Positions 1-5,935 of a stretch of 6,073 bases of DNA are shown here, one piece after another (positions within the stretch are counted from its first letter, which is position 1; every line of letters starts with the position of its first letter). A program made the translations under genes and the position numbers. The notes beneath the pieces were generated by a model. The model did no database searches, was not told where the DNA came from, and worked only from the letters and a program-made list of their open reading frames with translations. Origin of the DNA: Anaerolineales bacterium (lineage in GTDB: Bacteria; Chloroflexota; Anaerolineae; Anaerolineales; DRMV01); NCBI GenBank assembly GCA_015491595.1, contig WFVP01000324.1, positions 1 to 6,073 on the forward strand. The letters are read 5' to 3'.

Positions 1-13
1 GTATAAGAGACAG
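1..13 (+). other. Residual Tn5 mosaic-end (Nextera adapter) sequence at the window edge
   Basis: The window opens with GTATAAGAGACAG. This is identical to the last 13 bases of the 19-base Tn5 mosaic end, AGATGTGTATAAGAGACAG, used in tagmentation libraries. An exact 13-base match ending precisely where genomic sequence would begin is very unlikely by chance. These bases are best treated as untrimmed adapter rather than genome, and base 14 as the first native base. Any codons read across bases 1-13 are artificial. Confidence 0.88.
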
Positions 14-30
14 GCCATAGAACGCCCCAT
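1..30 (-). CDS. Possible start of an unidentified minus-strand gene (fragment)
   Basis: On the minus strand, downstream of the aminotransferase stop, an ATG at 30-28 follows a purine-rich Shine-Dalgarno-like stretch (GAGGAGGGG, about 6 bases before the ATG). The frame stays open to the window edge. Only about six codons (MGRSMA) are native, because bases 1-13 look like adapter, so the product cannot be identified. A competing ATG at 64-62 in another frame (MKAQFWGGGDHHG...) is also open to the edge, but its nearest GGAGG is about 19 bases upstream. If either is real, it lies 24-58 bases behind the aminotransferase on the same strand and could be cotranscribed with it. It is equally possible that neither is a gene. 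Confidence 0.25.
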   Translation of the reverse strand, partial: MGRSMACLLY

Positions 31-88
31 GATGGTCCCCTCCTCCCCAAAATTGGGCTTTCATACTCGGATGGTGGAAAGAGCCTCC

Positions 89-1264
89 TTACCGCCCAAA
101 ATAGTCAATGGTACGGGCCAGGGCCTCGGCCTGGCGTTCCATCTCCTCTTCAGAGAAGTAATTCGTGGGCAGTTGAATCAAACGAGGTTGCGTGGCTTCG
201 GCCACGGGGCACAGTCCGGGCCCGAATTCCTGCCACTGGTAATCGGCGAATCGCTTTCCCTGGAACGCGGGTTCCAGGTACGTCAACCGCCAGGCCCCAT
301 AAAAAGGCTCACCCCCAAACTCCAGGTACTTGGCCCGGAAGTCGTGCCAGGTAATGTCGTCCCGATCCAGGCGCAGCACGTAGGTCCAGTAAGCGTGTTC
401 GTAACCTTCGGGAACTCTCTGGGGCGTAAGCCAGGTACATCCTTCCACGGCCTGTGCGAAATAGGAGGCCGCCTTCTTTCTCAGGGATACCAGCAGGTCC
501 AGACGCTCCAGTTGGCCCAGGGCGACCGCGGCGCAGACTTCAGCCATGCGGTAGTTCCATCCAATTTCCACATGCCGGGCATAATTGGGGTCTTGAATCA
601 CATCCTTGGAAATCTTCGCCTGGGAACGGCCTACTGCGGCGTATCCCAGGCTGTTGAAGCGGCGGATGCGGTCGGCCAGGTCGGGGTCGTCCGTGATGAC
701 CATTCCCCCTTCGCCGCTGGTCATATGCTTGGAGCTCTGAAAGCTGAAACTGGCTGCATGACCCAGCGTGCCCACCAAACGCCCCTTGTACTTCCCCAAA
801 AAGCATTGGGCGTCGTCCTCCAAAACAAAAAGCCCATGTTCCTCAGCGATTTCCATAATGGGGTCCATATCCGGCGACAGACCGTAAATAGCCACGGGCA
901 CGATGGCCTTGGTCCGCTCGGTGATGCGTTCCCGGATGGAGGCGGGATCAATGGTCCAGGTTTCCGGGTCGATGTCCGCGAACACAGGCAGGGCCCCGGC
1001 GTGCAACACCGCGAAGGACGTGCTGGCCATGGTGAGAGGCGGGACGATGACCTCATCGCCCGGTCCCACACCGGCCGCGGCCAGGGACGCGTGCAGAGTG
1101 GCTGTACCGTTGACGAAGGAAATGGCATACCCTACGCCGAACTTCTCGGCAAAGGCCCGTTCCAGACGGTTAAGCATGTTGGCGCCGCGCGATGTACTGA
1201 ATTGCGATTGCAACACTTCCATCACGTAGGCGGCTTCTTTCAGGGAAATGCGTTCATAGGTCAT
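89..1264 (-). CDS. DegT/DnrJ/EryC1/StrS-family PLP-dependent aminotransferase
   Basis: This 391-residue protein has the usual length for the family. These cytoplasmic enzymes typically transfer an amino group from glutamate or glutamine to a keto-sugar or keto-cyclitol, making amino sugars for surface glycans or secondary metabolites. Visible landmarks are the cofactor-phosphate loop NGTATLHAS (residues 52-60), VIVPPLTMASTS (72-83), EDDAQ (149-153, whose Asp should contact the PLP ring nitrogen), and SFQSSKHMTSGEGG (174-187), where K179 is the expected Schiff-base lysine. GWNYRMAEVCAAVALGQLERLD (235-256) is the conserved dimer and substrate segment. The SGEGG context resembles the inosose/AHBA-synthase-like branch, but the substrate cannot be fixed from sequence alone. 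I chose the ATG at 1264-1262 because GGAGG lies 7 bases upstream and the family homology starts there. The frame stays open for 96 codons further upstream, into the divergent gene, but that extension has no family character. No sugar-nucleotide genes are adjacent, which leaves the pathway open. Confidence 0.93.
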   Translation of the reverse strand: MTYERISLKEAAYVMEVLQSQFSTSRGANMLNRLERAFAEKFGVGYAISFVNGTATLHASLAAAGVGPGDEVIVPPLTMASTSFAVLHAGALPVFADIDPETWTIDPASIRERITERTKAIVPVAIYGLSPDMDPIMEIAEEHGLFVLEDDAQCFLGKYKGRLVGTLGHAASFSFQSSKHMTSGEGGMVITDDPDLADRIRRFNSLGYAAVGRSQAKISKDVIQDPNYARHVEIGWNYRMAEVCAAVALGQLERLDLLVSLRKKAASYFAQAVEGCTWLTPQRVPEGYEHAYWTYVLRLDRDDITWHDFRAKYLEFGGEPFYGAWRLTYLEPAFQGKRFADYQWQEFGPGLCPVAEATQPRLIQLPTNYFSEEEMERQAEALARTIDYFGR

Positions 1265-1339
1265 GAGCCAACCTCCACCGCAAAGCTCCGTCAGCCACAA
1301 CCCCAAGCATACCCCAATCCGAGCCAAAGACAAAATTGG

Positions 1340-1369
1340 TTTATACTGGAAGAAGTGCCCACCTGTCGA
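1340..1369 (-). promoter_or_regulatory. Sigma-70-type promoter for the aminotransferase gene
   Basis: Read on the minus strand, TCGACA (1369-1364, 5 of 6 to TTGACA) and TATAAA (1345-1340, 5 of 6 to TATAAT) are separated by 18 bases. Transcription would start near 1333, giving a leader of roughly 69 bases before the ATG at 1264. The plus-strand sequence TATACT at 1342-1347 overlaps this -10 box and could serve the divergent acylase gene, but it has no recognisable -35 at the right distance. The two directions may therefore share or compete for this AT-richer patch. Confidence 0.55.
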
Positions 1370-1442
1370 TGCCAAATTCCGGAACACTGCCGAATCCGAC
1401 ACGCCGTGTTGCATATCCATCCTCGAAACCGGGAGGCCTCTC

Positions 1443-3950
1443 ATGCGTCGCTTTTTGAGGAAGATGCTTTTCATACTGGCCTTGGTCGTGGTTCTAAGCG
1501 TCCTGGGCTTCGTCTGGATGTCCCGCCGTTCCTTTCCCCAAACCAAAGGCACGCTGACCTTCCAGGGGCTTCAGGCCCCCGTTGACATCTACCGAGACGA
1601 GTACGGCATCCCCCACATTTACGCCTCCAACCCTCATGACCTGTTCTTCGCCCTGGGATACGTCCACGCCCAGGACCGTTTCTGGCAGATGGACGTGTGG
1701 CGGCATACCGCGGCCGGCCGGCTGTCCGAGATGTTCGGGGAATCTCAGGTGGAAACCGACGCCTTCCTGCGTACCCTGGGCTGGTGGCGCCTGGCTGAAC
1801 AGGATTACCAGCGCCTGCCCGAGGACGTCAGGGCCGTTCTGGATGCCTATGCCGATGGAGTTAACGCCTATCTGGCCCAGCGCAAAGGAAGCGCGCTGAG
1901 TCTGGAATATGCGGTGCTCAAACTCCTGAACCCCGATTACGAACCCGAGCCCTGGGACCCCGTCCACGCGCTGGCCTGGATTCGGGTCATGGCCTGGGAC
2001 TTGCGGGGGAATATCCAGGCGGAAATCGAACGCGCGGTGCTCCTCAAGACCCTCTCCCCGGAACAGGTGGCGGAACTCTTCCCCCCGTACCCCTACGACC
2101 GACATCCCGTCATCGTACCCGAATTCTCTTCAGAAGCTGCCGCCGAACCCTCTCCATCTCTTCCACCCTACTGGCCCCAGGTGGCCGTGCTGGCCGAAGG
2201 CCTGGGACGTACCATCCGGCAGGTGGACGCGTATTTGGGCACAGGTGGCCTGGATTTGGGTTCCAACAGTTGGGCCATTTCCGGGGACCTCTCCGCCACG
2301 GGGAAGCCCATCCTGGCCAACGACCCCCATCTGGGGCAGCAACTGCCTTCCATCTGGTACCAGGTGGGCTTGCACTGCCAGCCGAAATCCGAAGCCTGCC
2401 CTTATGATGTCGTGGGCTTTTCCTTCGCAGGCGCGCCGGGCGTCATCATCGGCCACAACGACCGCATCGCATGGGGCTTTACCAACGTCGGGCCGGACGT
2501 GATGGACCTGTACATCGAGAAAATCAACCCGGAGAACCCCAACCAGTACCAGGTGAATGGCGAATGGGTCGACATGGACGTACGCACCGAGGTCATCCGC
2601 ATCGCCGGGGGTGGCTCGGTGGAAATCACCATCCGCTCGACCCGCCACGGGCCCGTCATCAGCGATGTCTACGGCAAACTTAAGGATTTCGACGAGAAAT
2701 CCGGACTGGACCTCCCCGCGTCCTACGCCCTGGCCCTGCGCTGGACCGCGCTGGAACCGGCCAACACCCTGCAGGCCATCCTGGGCTTCAACAAAGCCCG
2801 GAATTGGGAGGAGTTCCGGGAAGCCGCCCGTCTCTTTGACGTCCCCGCTCAAAACCTCCTGTACGCGGACGTGGACGGGAACATCGGCTATCAGATGCCG
2901 GGGAAAATCCCTATCCGCCAGCCCGGACACACCGGAGAGGTGCCCGTTCCCGGATGGACGGACGACTATGAGTGGCAGGGGTACATTCCCTTTGAAGAAC
3001 TCCCCTGGGTCCTGAATCCTCCAAAGGGCTACATCGTGACCGCCAACAACACCGTGGTCGGACCCGACTATCCCTGGCGCATCTTCGACCGGCCCGCTAT
3101 GGGATACCGGGCCCGACGCATTGTCGACCTCATCGAACAAAGCCCCAAGCCCCTGGACGTGGAGGACATGGCCCGCATCCAGGCGGACAACTACGACGGC
3201 AGCGCGGCTTTCCTGGTGCCCCTGGTGATGGAATTGGACCTGCAAGATGCGCGCTTGGAAGAGGTGCGCGCGTTGTGGCAGGGATGGAATTACCAAATGG
3301 ATGCGGAGAGTCCAGCGGCCGCCCTGTATGCCGCGTTCTGGCGTCACCTGCTGGCCGCCACTTTCCACGACGACCTGCCCCAGGACTACTGGCCCCAGGG
3401 CGGCGCGCGGTGGTTCGAGGTGATGCGTCACCTGGTGGACATCCCCGACAGCCCCTGGTGGGACGATAAGAACACGCCGGAACGGGAGACCCGGGACGAT
3501 ATCCTGCGGCAGGCTTTCGCCGCGGCCGTGGCCGAACTGGAGGAACGGCTCGGTCGTGACCCGAATCGGTGGGCCTGGGGCAAACTCCATGCGCTATATC
3601 TGACCCATCCCACGCTGGGGAAGAGCGGCGTCGCCCCCATCGAAGCCCTTTTTAACCGAGGACCGTACCCTACAGGCGGAGGTGCGGGGATTGTCAATGC
3701 CACAGGATGGAAGGCCAACAAGGGATATCGGGTGGTCTCCCTGCCTTCCATGCGGATGATTGTGGACCTGGCCGATTTGGGCCGTTCCCTGGCCATCCAT
3801 ACCACAGGACAATCCGGCCACGCGTTCCATCCCCATTACGTGGATATGACGGACCTCTGGCGCACCTTCCAGTACCATCCCATGCTCTGGACCCAAGAAC
3901 AGGTCCTGGCCCACCTGGAAGGGCATTTGCGCCTGGAACCCCAACCCTAA
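1443..3950 (+). CDS. Penicillin acylase family Ntn-hydrolase, N-terminally membrane-anchored
   Basis: This 835-residue precursor belongs to the penicillin amidase family (penicillin G, cephalosporin and acyl-homoserine-lactone acylases). Members cut themselves into alpha and beta chains and hydrolyse amide bonds outside the cytoplasm. Residues 1-8 are basic and 9-25 are strongly hydrophobic, followed by MSRRS with no clear signal-peptidase site, so a membrane anchor is likelier than free secretion. The alpha region shows DEYGIPHIYA (52-61) and GYVHAQDRFWQMD (72-84). A Pro/Ser/Ala-rich spacer lies near residues 230-270. Cleavage should fall in GLDLG/SNSW, making S274 the nucleophile and leaving a 562-residue beta chain (E. 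coli penicillin G acylase: 557). H296 is beta-23, as in cephalosporin and AHL acylases, where penicillin G acylase has Gln. D352, V353 and D355 sit where calcium ligands occur. N535/N536 (TANNT) match the oxyanion-hole Asn, and GQSG (789-792) is the C-terminal family motif. The ATG at 1443 has GGGAGG 6 bases upstream. An in-frame ATG at 1263 would add 60 residues ahead of the signal and is rejected. The natural substrate is unknown. Confidence 0.93.
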   Translation: MRRFLRKMLFILALVVVLSVLGFVWMSRRSFPQTKGTLTFQGLQAPVDIYRDEYGIPHIYASNPHDLFFALGYVHAQDRFWQMDVWRHTAAGRLSEMFGESQVETDAFLRTLGWWRLAEQDYQRLPEDVRAVLDAYADGVNAYLAQRKGSALSLEYAVLKLLNPDYEPEPWDPVHALAWIRVMAWDLRGNIQAEIERAVLLKTLSPEQVAELFPPYPYDRHPVIVPEFSSEAAAEPSPSLPPYWPQVAVLAEGLGRTIRQVDAYLGTGGLDLGSNSWAISGDLSATGKPILANDPHLGQQLPSIWYQVGLHCQPKSEACPYDVVGFSFAGAPGVIIGHNDRIAWGFTNVGPDVMDLYIEKINPENPNQYQVNGEWVDMDVRTEVIRIAGGGSVEITIRSTRHGPVISDVYGKLKDFDEKSGLDLPASYALALRWTALEPANTLQAILGFNKARNWEEFREAARLFDVPAQNLLYADVDGNIGYQMPGKIPIRQPGHTGEVPVPGWTDDYEWQGYIPFEELPWVLNPPKGYIVTANNTVVGPDYPWRIFDRPAMGYRARRIVDLIEQSPKPLDVEDMARIQADNYDGSAAFLVPLVMELDLQDARLEEVRALWQGWNYQMDAESPAAALYAAFWRHLLAATFHDDLPQDYWPQGGARWFEVMRHLVDIPDSPWWDDKNTPERETRDDILRQAFAAAVAELEERLGRDPNRWAWGKLHALYLTHPTLGKSGVAPIEALFNRGPYPTGGGAGIVNATGWKANKGYRVVSLPSMRMIVDLADLGRSLAIHTTGQSGHAFHPHYVDMTDLWRTFQYHPMLWTQEQVLAHLEGHLRLEPQP

Positions 3951-3989
3951 AGAAAACGGGCAGTGGCGAAGCCACTGCCCGTTTTCTTT
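3949..3989. terminator. Bidirectional intrinsic terminator between convergent genes
   Basis: Bases 3949-3967 pair perfectly with 3971-3989: a 19-bp stem with a GAA loop. The GC core is GGGCAGTGGC, flanked by A-rich and T-rich arms (AAAGAAAAC and GTTTTCTTT). The T-rich 3' arm serves transcripts from the acylase gene, and the mirrored A-rich arm gives a U-rich tail to transcripts from the minus-strand gene that ends at 4005. The stem begins inside the acylase TAA stop (3948-3950). It occupies most of the 54-base gap between the two convergent genes. Confidence 0.92.
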
Positions 3990-4004
3990 CCCCTTCCTTA
4001 CCAC

Positions 4005-4631
4005 TCAAGTCCCCAACGCCTGGAAGGTTTCCAGCAGCTTAATCAGGATTTGGTCCGTGAACTCATGGAACCTGCGCAACATCTCTTCCCAGGCCTCACC
4101 GGAAAGCACATTGGCCTGGGCATAGAGGTGCACCATGGCCTCCAGCACGGTGTTGCGGAAGAAAAGAAATGCTTGCGTGGCTTCGACAAAGGAAAGGCCA
4201 AAGCGGCGAGCATGGATGGCGTAGTCATAGCCCAGCACGTGGGCCTGGGCCAGGGTTTCCTCGCCGTTTTCGGTGAGATAAGCCAACAGGCCCGTAAGCA
4301 ACAAACGCCCCGCGTAACGATAGTAAGCCCGGGCTTCTTCGTTGTTCAACTTGCGATACCAGTCTTGTTGTTCCAGACGACCCTCGGCCACATGAACGCG
4401 GACGTAACGGATGGCCATGCGCATAACGTCTTGCGGGGAAACGGAGGACTTCTGTCGGTGGGACTTCGCCCACAGCTCGACTTCACTGCGACGATAGCGG
4501 CGATGTCCGCCCTGGGTACGGTAGACGGGCAGCAGGCCCTTGTCGGACCAGGCCCGTACGGTGCTGGGATGTACCCCCAATAAGCGGGCAGCTTCGCTCA
4601 GGGTCAGCCATTCATCACGCGCTTCGTCCAT
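4005..4631 (-). CDS. MerR-like HTH regulator with C-terminal helical (RsbRD_N-like) sensor domain
   Basis: This is a 208-residue predicted DNA-binding protein. Residues 8-54 form a MerR/BldC/excisionase-type winged HTH: LTLSEAARLLGVHPSTVRAW (9-28) is the helix-turn-helix and GGHRRYRRSEVELW (41-54) is the wing and following helix. Residues 70-205 are predicted all-helical and lack the metal-binding Cys and the long dimer coiled coil of classical MerR proteins. The segment LGYDYAIHARRFGLSFVEAT followed by QAFLFFRNTVLEAM (133-166) recalls the RsbRD_N fold seen at the N-terminus of stressosome RsbR-type proteins and some histidine kinases. That match is by pattern and unverified. The ATG at 4631-4629 has GGAGG 6 bases upstream. 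An in-frame ATG at 4673 would add 14 residues of no family character and is rejected. The gene is convergent with the acylase, sharing its terminator, and divergent from holB, so it may regulate itself or holB. The signal is unknown. Confidence 0.8.
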   Translation of the reverse strand: MDEARDEWLTLSEAARLLGVHPSTVRAWSDKGLLPVYRTQGGHRRYRRSEVELWAKSHRQKSSVSPQDVMRMAIRYVRVHVAEGRLEQQDWYRKLNNEEARAYYRYAGRLLLTGLLAYLTENGEETLAQAHVLGYDYAIHARRFGLSFVEATQAFLFFRNTVLEAMVHLYAQANVLSGEAWEEMLRRFHEFTDQILIKLLETFQALGT

Positions 4632-4661
4632 GCCGTGCCTCCATCTCCATGTTGGCCCACA

Positions 4662-4727
4662 GAAACGGGTCAACCAAAGTTTCCCACATACATACTTCCA
4701 TCAGCATCGTTCATCTATGAAACGGGT
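4662..4727 (+). repeat. Pair of GAAACGGGT direct repeats between the regulator gene and holB
   Basis: GAAACGGGT occurs at 4662-4670 and again at 4719-4727, with a 57-base period. Both copies lie in the 153-base divergent region, and the second overlaps the putative -35 of the holB promoter. A repeated 9-mer in such a short region is modestly unlikely by chance. It could mark binding sites for the adjacent HTH regulator, but it is not palindromic as classical MerR operators are. Confidence 0.35.
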
Positions 4728-4747
4728 TCCTGAGGGATTGTTATAAT
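4717..4747 (+). promoter_or_regulatory. Promoter of holB with a perfect TATAAT box
   Basis: TATAAT at 4742-4747 is a perfect -10 consensus. The best -35 is ATGAAA (4717-4722, 4 of 6) at 19 bases, which is weak and slightly too far, so an activator or DNA distortion could be needed. Transcription would begin near 4754, leaving a leader of about 30 bases before the ATG at 4785. The Shine-Dalgarno candidate AAGGGAAGGG (4762-4771) ends 13 bases before the ATG, longer than the spacing in the other genes of the window, suggesting modest translation. Confidence 0.6.
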
Positions 4748-4784
4748 GGAGGCACGTCCTCAAGGGAAGGGTTAAAAAGCGCTC

Positions 4785-5810
4785 ATGGATTGGCAGTTTC
4801 TTGGTTCCCCCTGGGCTGTACGCATGTTACAAGCCCATATTCAACAAGAGCGCGTGCACCATGCGTATCTGTTTACCGGGCCACCTGGCGTGGGACGACG
4901 GACCCTGGCGCTGCGCTTTGCCCAGGCCCTGCTGTGCAAACAACCCCCACAACCCGGGACCATGTGCCGCCAGTGCCGCTCCTGCCGGTACGTGGAAGCT
5001 ACCCTGGACACGCAAGAGAGCCTGCATCCCGACGTGTTCGTGGTGCGGCCCGCCGCCCGGGCCATGGGGCTGCAGGTCGACCAGGTGCGGGAAGTGCGCC
5101 AGTTCCTGACCCTCAGCCCGCAAATGAGCCCATACCGGGTGGCCGTCCTGGTCGGATTCGACCGGGCCACACCGGCCGCGGCCAATGCCCTGCTCAAGAC
5201 CCTGGAAGAGCCCTCAGAACGGGGCTTACTTCTTCTCACCGCGGCCTCCAGCGAAACCGTGCTCCCCACCGTTGCCTCCCGCTGTGAGCAGGTACCCCTG
5301 CGGCCCATGGATACGGCCGCCCTGGCCCAGGCCCTTGCGCGCCGCTTTCGCCTGGAGGAAGACCGGGCGCTACAGGTGGCCTCCTGGGCCGCCGGACGAC
5401 CGGGCTATGCCCTGCGCCTGGCCCAGGACGCCGAAGCCTACCAGCGCCACCACCGCTGGGTCACCGACATCCCCCGCTTGCTGGCCGCGTCCCGTCGGGA
5501 GCGGTTCGCCTACGCCCACACCCTGGTGCAGACCCTGCCGCGCCATGCGCTGGACGAGCCCCTCATGGTCTGGGCCGCCTTCTGGCGGGACGTCCTCCAC
5601 GTGGCCCTGGACCATCCCCTGCCCCTTTTCCATCCGGGCCAAAAGCGCCTGCTGGACTTCCTCGCCCTCCGCGTCCCCCTCCACCAGGTTTACGACTTGC
5701 TCCACACCCTGCACCGGGCCATGGAACAGCTGCGTCGTTACGTGACCCCCCGCCTGTTGTTCGAAGGGGTCCTCCTGGCCTGGCCTCGCGTGCGCCCGAT
5801 GTTGTCGTGA
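4785..5810 (+). CDS. holB: DNA polymerase III subunit delta' (clamp loader)
   Basis: This 341-residue AAA+ protein is the delta' subunit of the clamp loader, which places the sliding clamp on primed DNA (E. coli HolB: 334 residues). The N-terminus FLGSPWAVRMLQ..., then HAYLFTGPPGVGRRTLA (26-42), is the family start. C51, C61, C64 and C67 form the four-Cys zinc module found in delta' and gamma/tau. The segment ATPAAANALLKTLEEPSE (128-145) is a family hallmark. SRC (165-167) is the motif whose Arg reaches into the neighbouring subunit's ATP site. The Walker A Lys is replaced by Arg (R38 in GPPGVGRRT), and the Walker B region reads VLVGFDRAT (121-129) without the usual DD/DE pair. This delta' is therefore probably a non-hydrolysing stator subunit, as in E. 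coli. The usual partner tmk is not upstream. Instead the gene has its own promoter and is divergent from an HTH regulator. The C-terminal collar region (about 210-341) is present and looks intact. Confidence 0.93.
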   Translation: MDWQFLGSPWAVRMLQAHIQQERVHHAYLFTGPPGVGRRTLALRFAQALLCKQPPQPGTMCRQCRSCRYVEATLDTQESLHPDVFVVRPAARAMGLQVDQVREVRQFLTLSPQMSPYRVAVLVGFDRATPAAANALLKTLEEPSERGLLLLTAASSETVLPTVASRCEQVPLRPMDTAALAQALARRFRLEEDRALQVASWAAGRPGYALRLAQDAEAYQRHHRWVTDIPRLLAASRRERFAYAHTLVQTLPRHALDEPLMVWAAFWRDVLHVALDHPLPLFHPGQKRLLDFLALRVPLHQVYDLLHTLHRAMEQLRRYVTPRLLFEGVLLAWPRVRPMLS

Positions 5811-5885
5811 GCCCGCCTCATGCACCCAGGACCATGACAGGACGGGCCTCCTCGCGGGCCTCTTTCCTTCCTCCTGTCCCATCGG

Positions 5886-5908
5886 TATACTCATCTCGGT
5901 AACCGAGA
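5886..5908 (+). promoter_or_regulatory. -10 box with an overlapping palindromic operator candidate
   Basis: TATACT at 5886-5891 matches the -10 consensus at 5 of 6 positions. The best -35 at 17 bases (TTTCCT, 5863-5868) is poor. Two bases downstream begins TCTCGGTAACCGAGA (5894-5908), a perfect inverted repeat with 7-bp arms around a single A. It covers the predicted transcription start (about 5898). A palindrome in this position is typical of a repressor operator that blocks initiation. It is too short-looped to fold as an RNA hairpin. The cognate regulator is not identifiable here. Confidence 0.5.
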
Positions 5909-5935
5909 CAAGGACCGACGCATAGGAGGAATCCT

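Noticed and set aside
46..57. CCCAAAATTGGG inverted repeat downstream of the aminotransferase
   Set aside because: Five-base arms with a two-base loop cannot form a stable hairpin, and no T-run follows on the minus strand.
1399..1409. Short palindromes TTCCGGAA (1377-1384) and ACACGCCGTGT (1399-1409) upstream of the acylase
   Set aside because: Arms of only 4-5 bases are expected by chance in a region of this size, and neither aligns with a promoter element.
1265..1552. N-terminal extension of the aminotransferase frame by 96 codons
   Set aside because: It runs through the divergent promoter region and into the acylase signal-anchor codons, has no family similarity, and the ATG at 1264 has a good ribosome site.
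29..1585. Long plus-strand open frame (about 518 codons) antisense to the aminotransferase
   Set aside because: It mirrors the minus-strand gene, shows no domain, and its composition (rich in Gly, His, Pro, Arg and Gln) is typical of a GC-rich shadow frame.
2130..3590. Long minus-strand open frame (about 486 codons) antisense to the acylase
   Set aside because: The acylase motifs are continuous on the plus strand through this whole stretch. The antisense product has no recognisable domain and no promoter was seen for it.
4645..4673. Minus-strand promoter for the HTH regulator using TTGACC at 4673-4668
   Set aside because: The matching -10 position reads ATGGAG, and the implied transcript start would remove the gene's own ribosome site at 4638-4642.
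5836..5878. Possible terminator after holB: GACAGGA (5836-5842) pairing with TCCTGTC (5872-5878), with CGGGCCTC repeated at 5843 and 5855 in the loop
   Set aside because: The loop is about 29 bases, the inner pairing is only four bases, and no T-run follows. It does not look like an intrinsic terminator, and the short direct repeat is low-complexity GC sequence.
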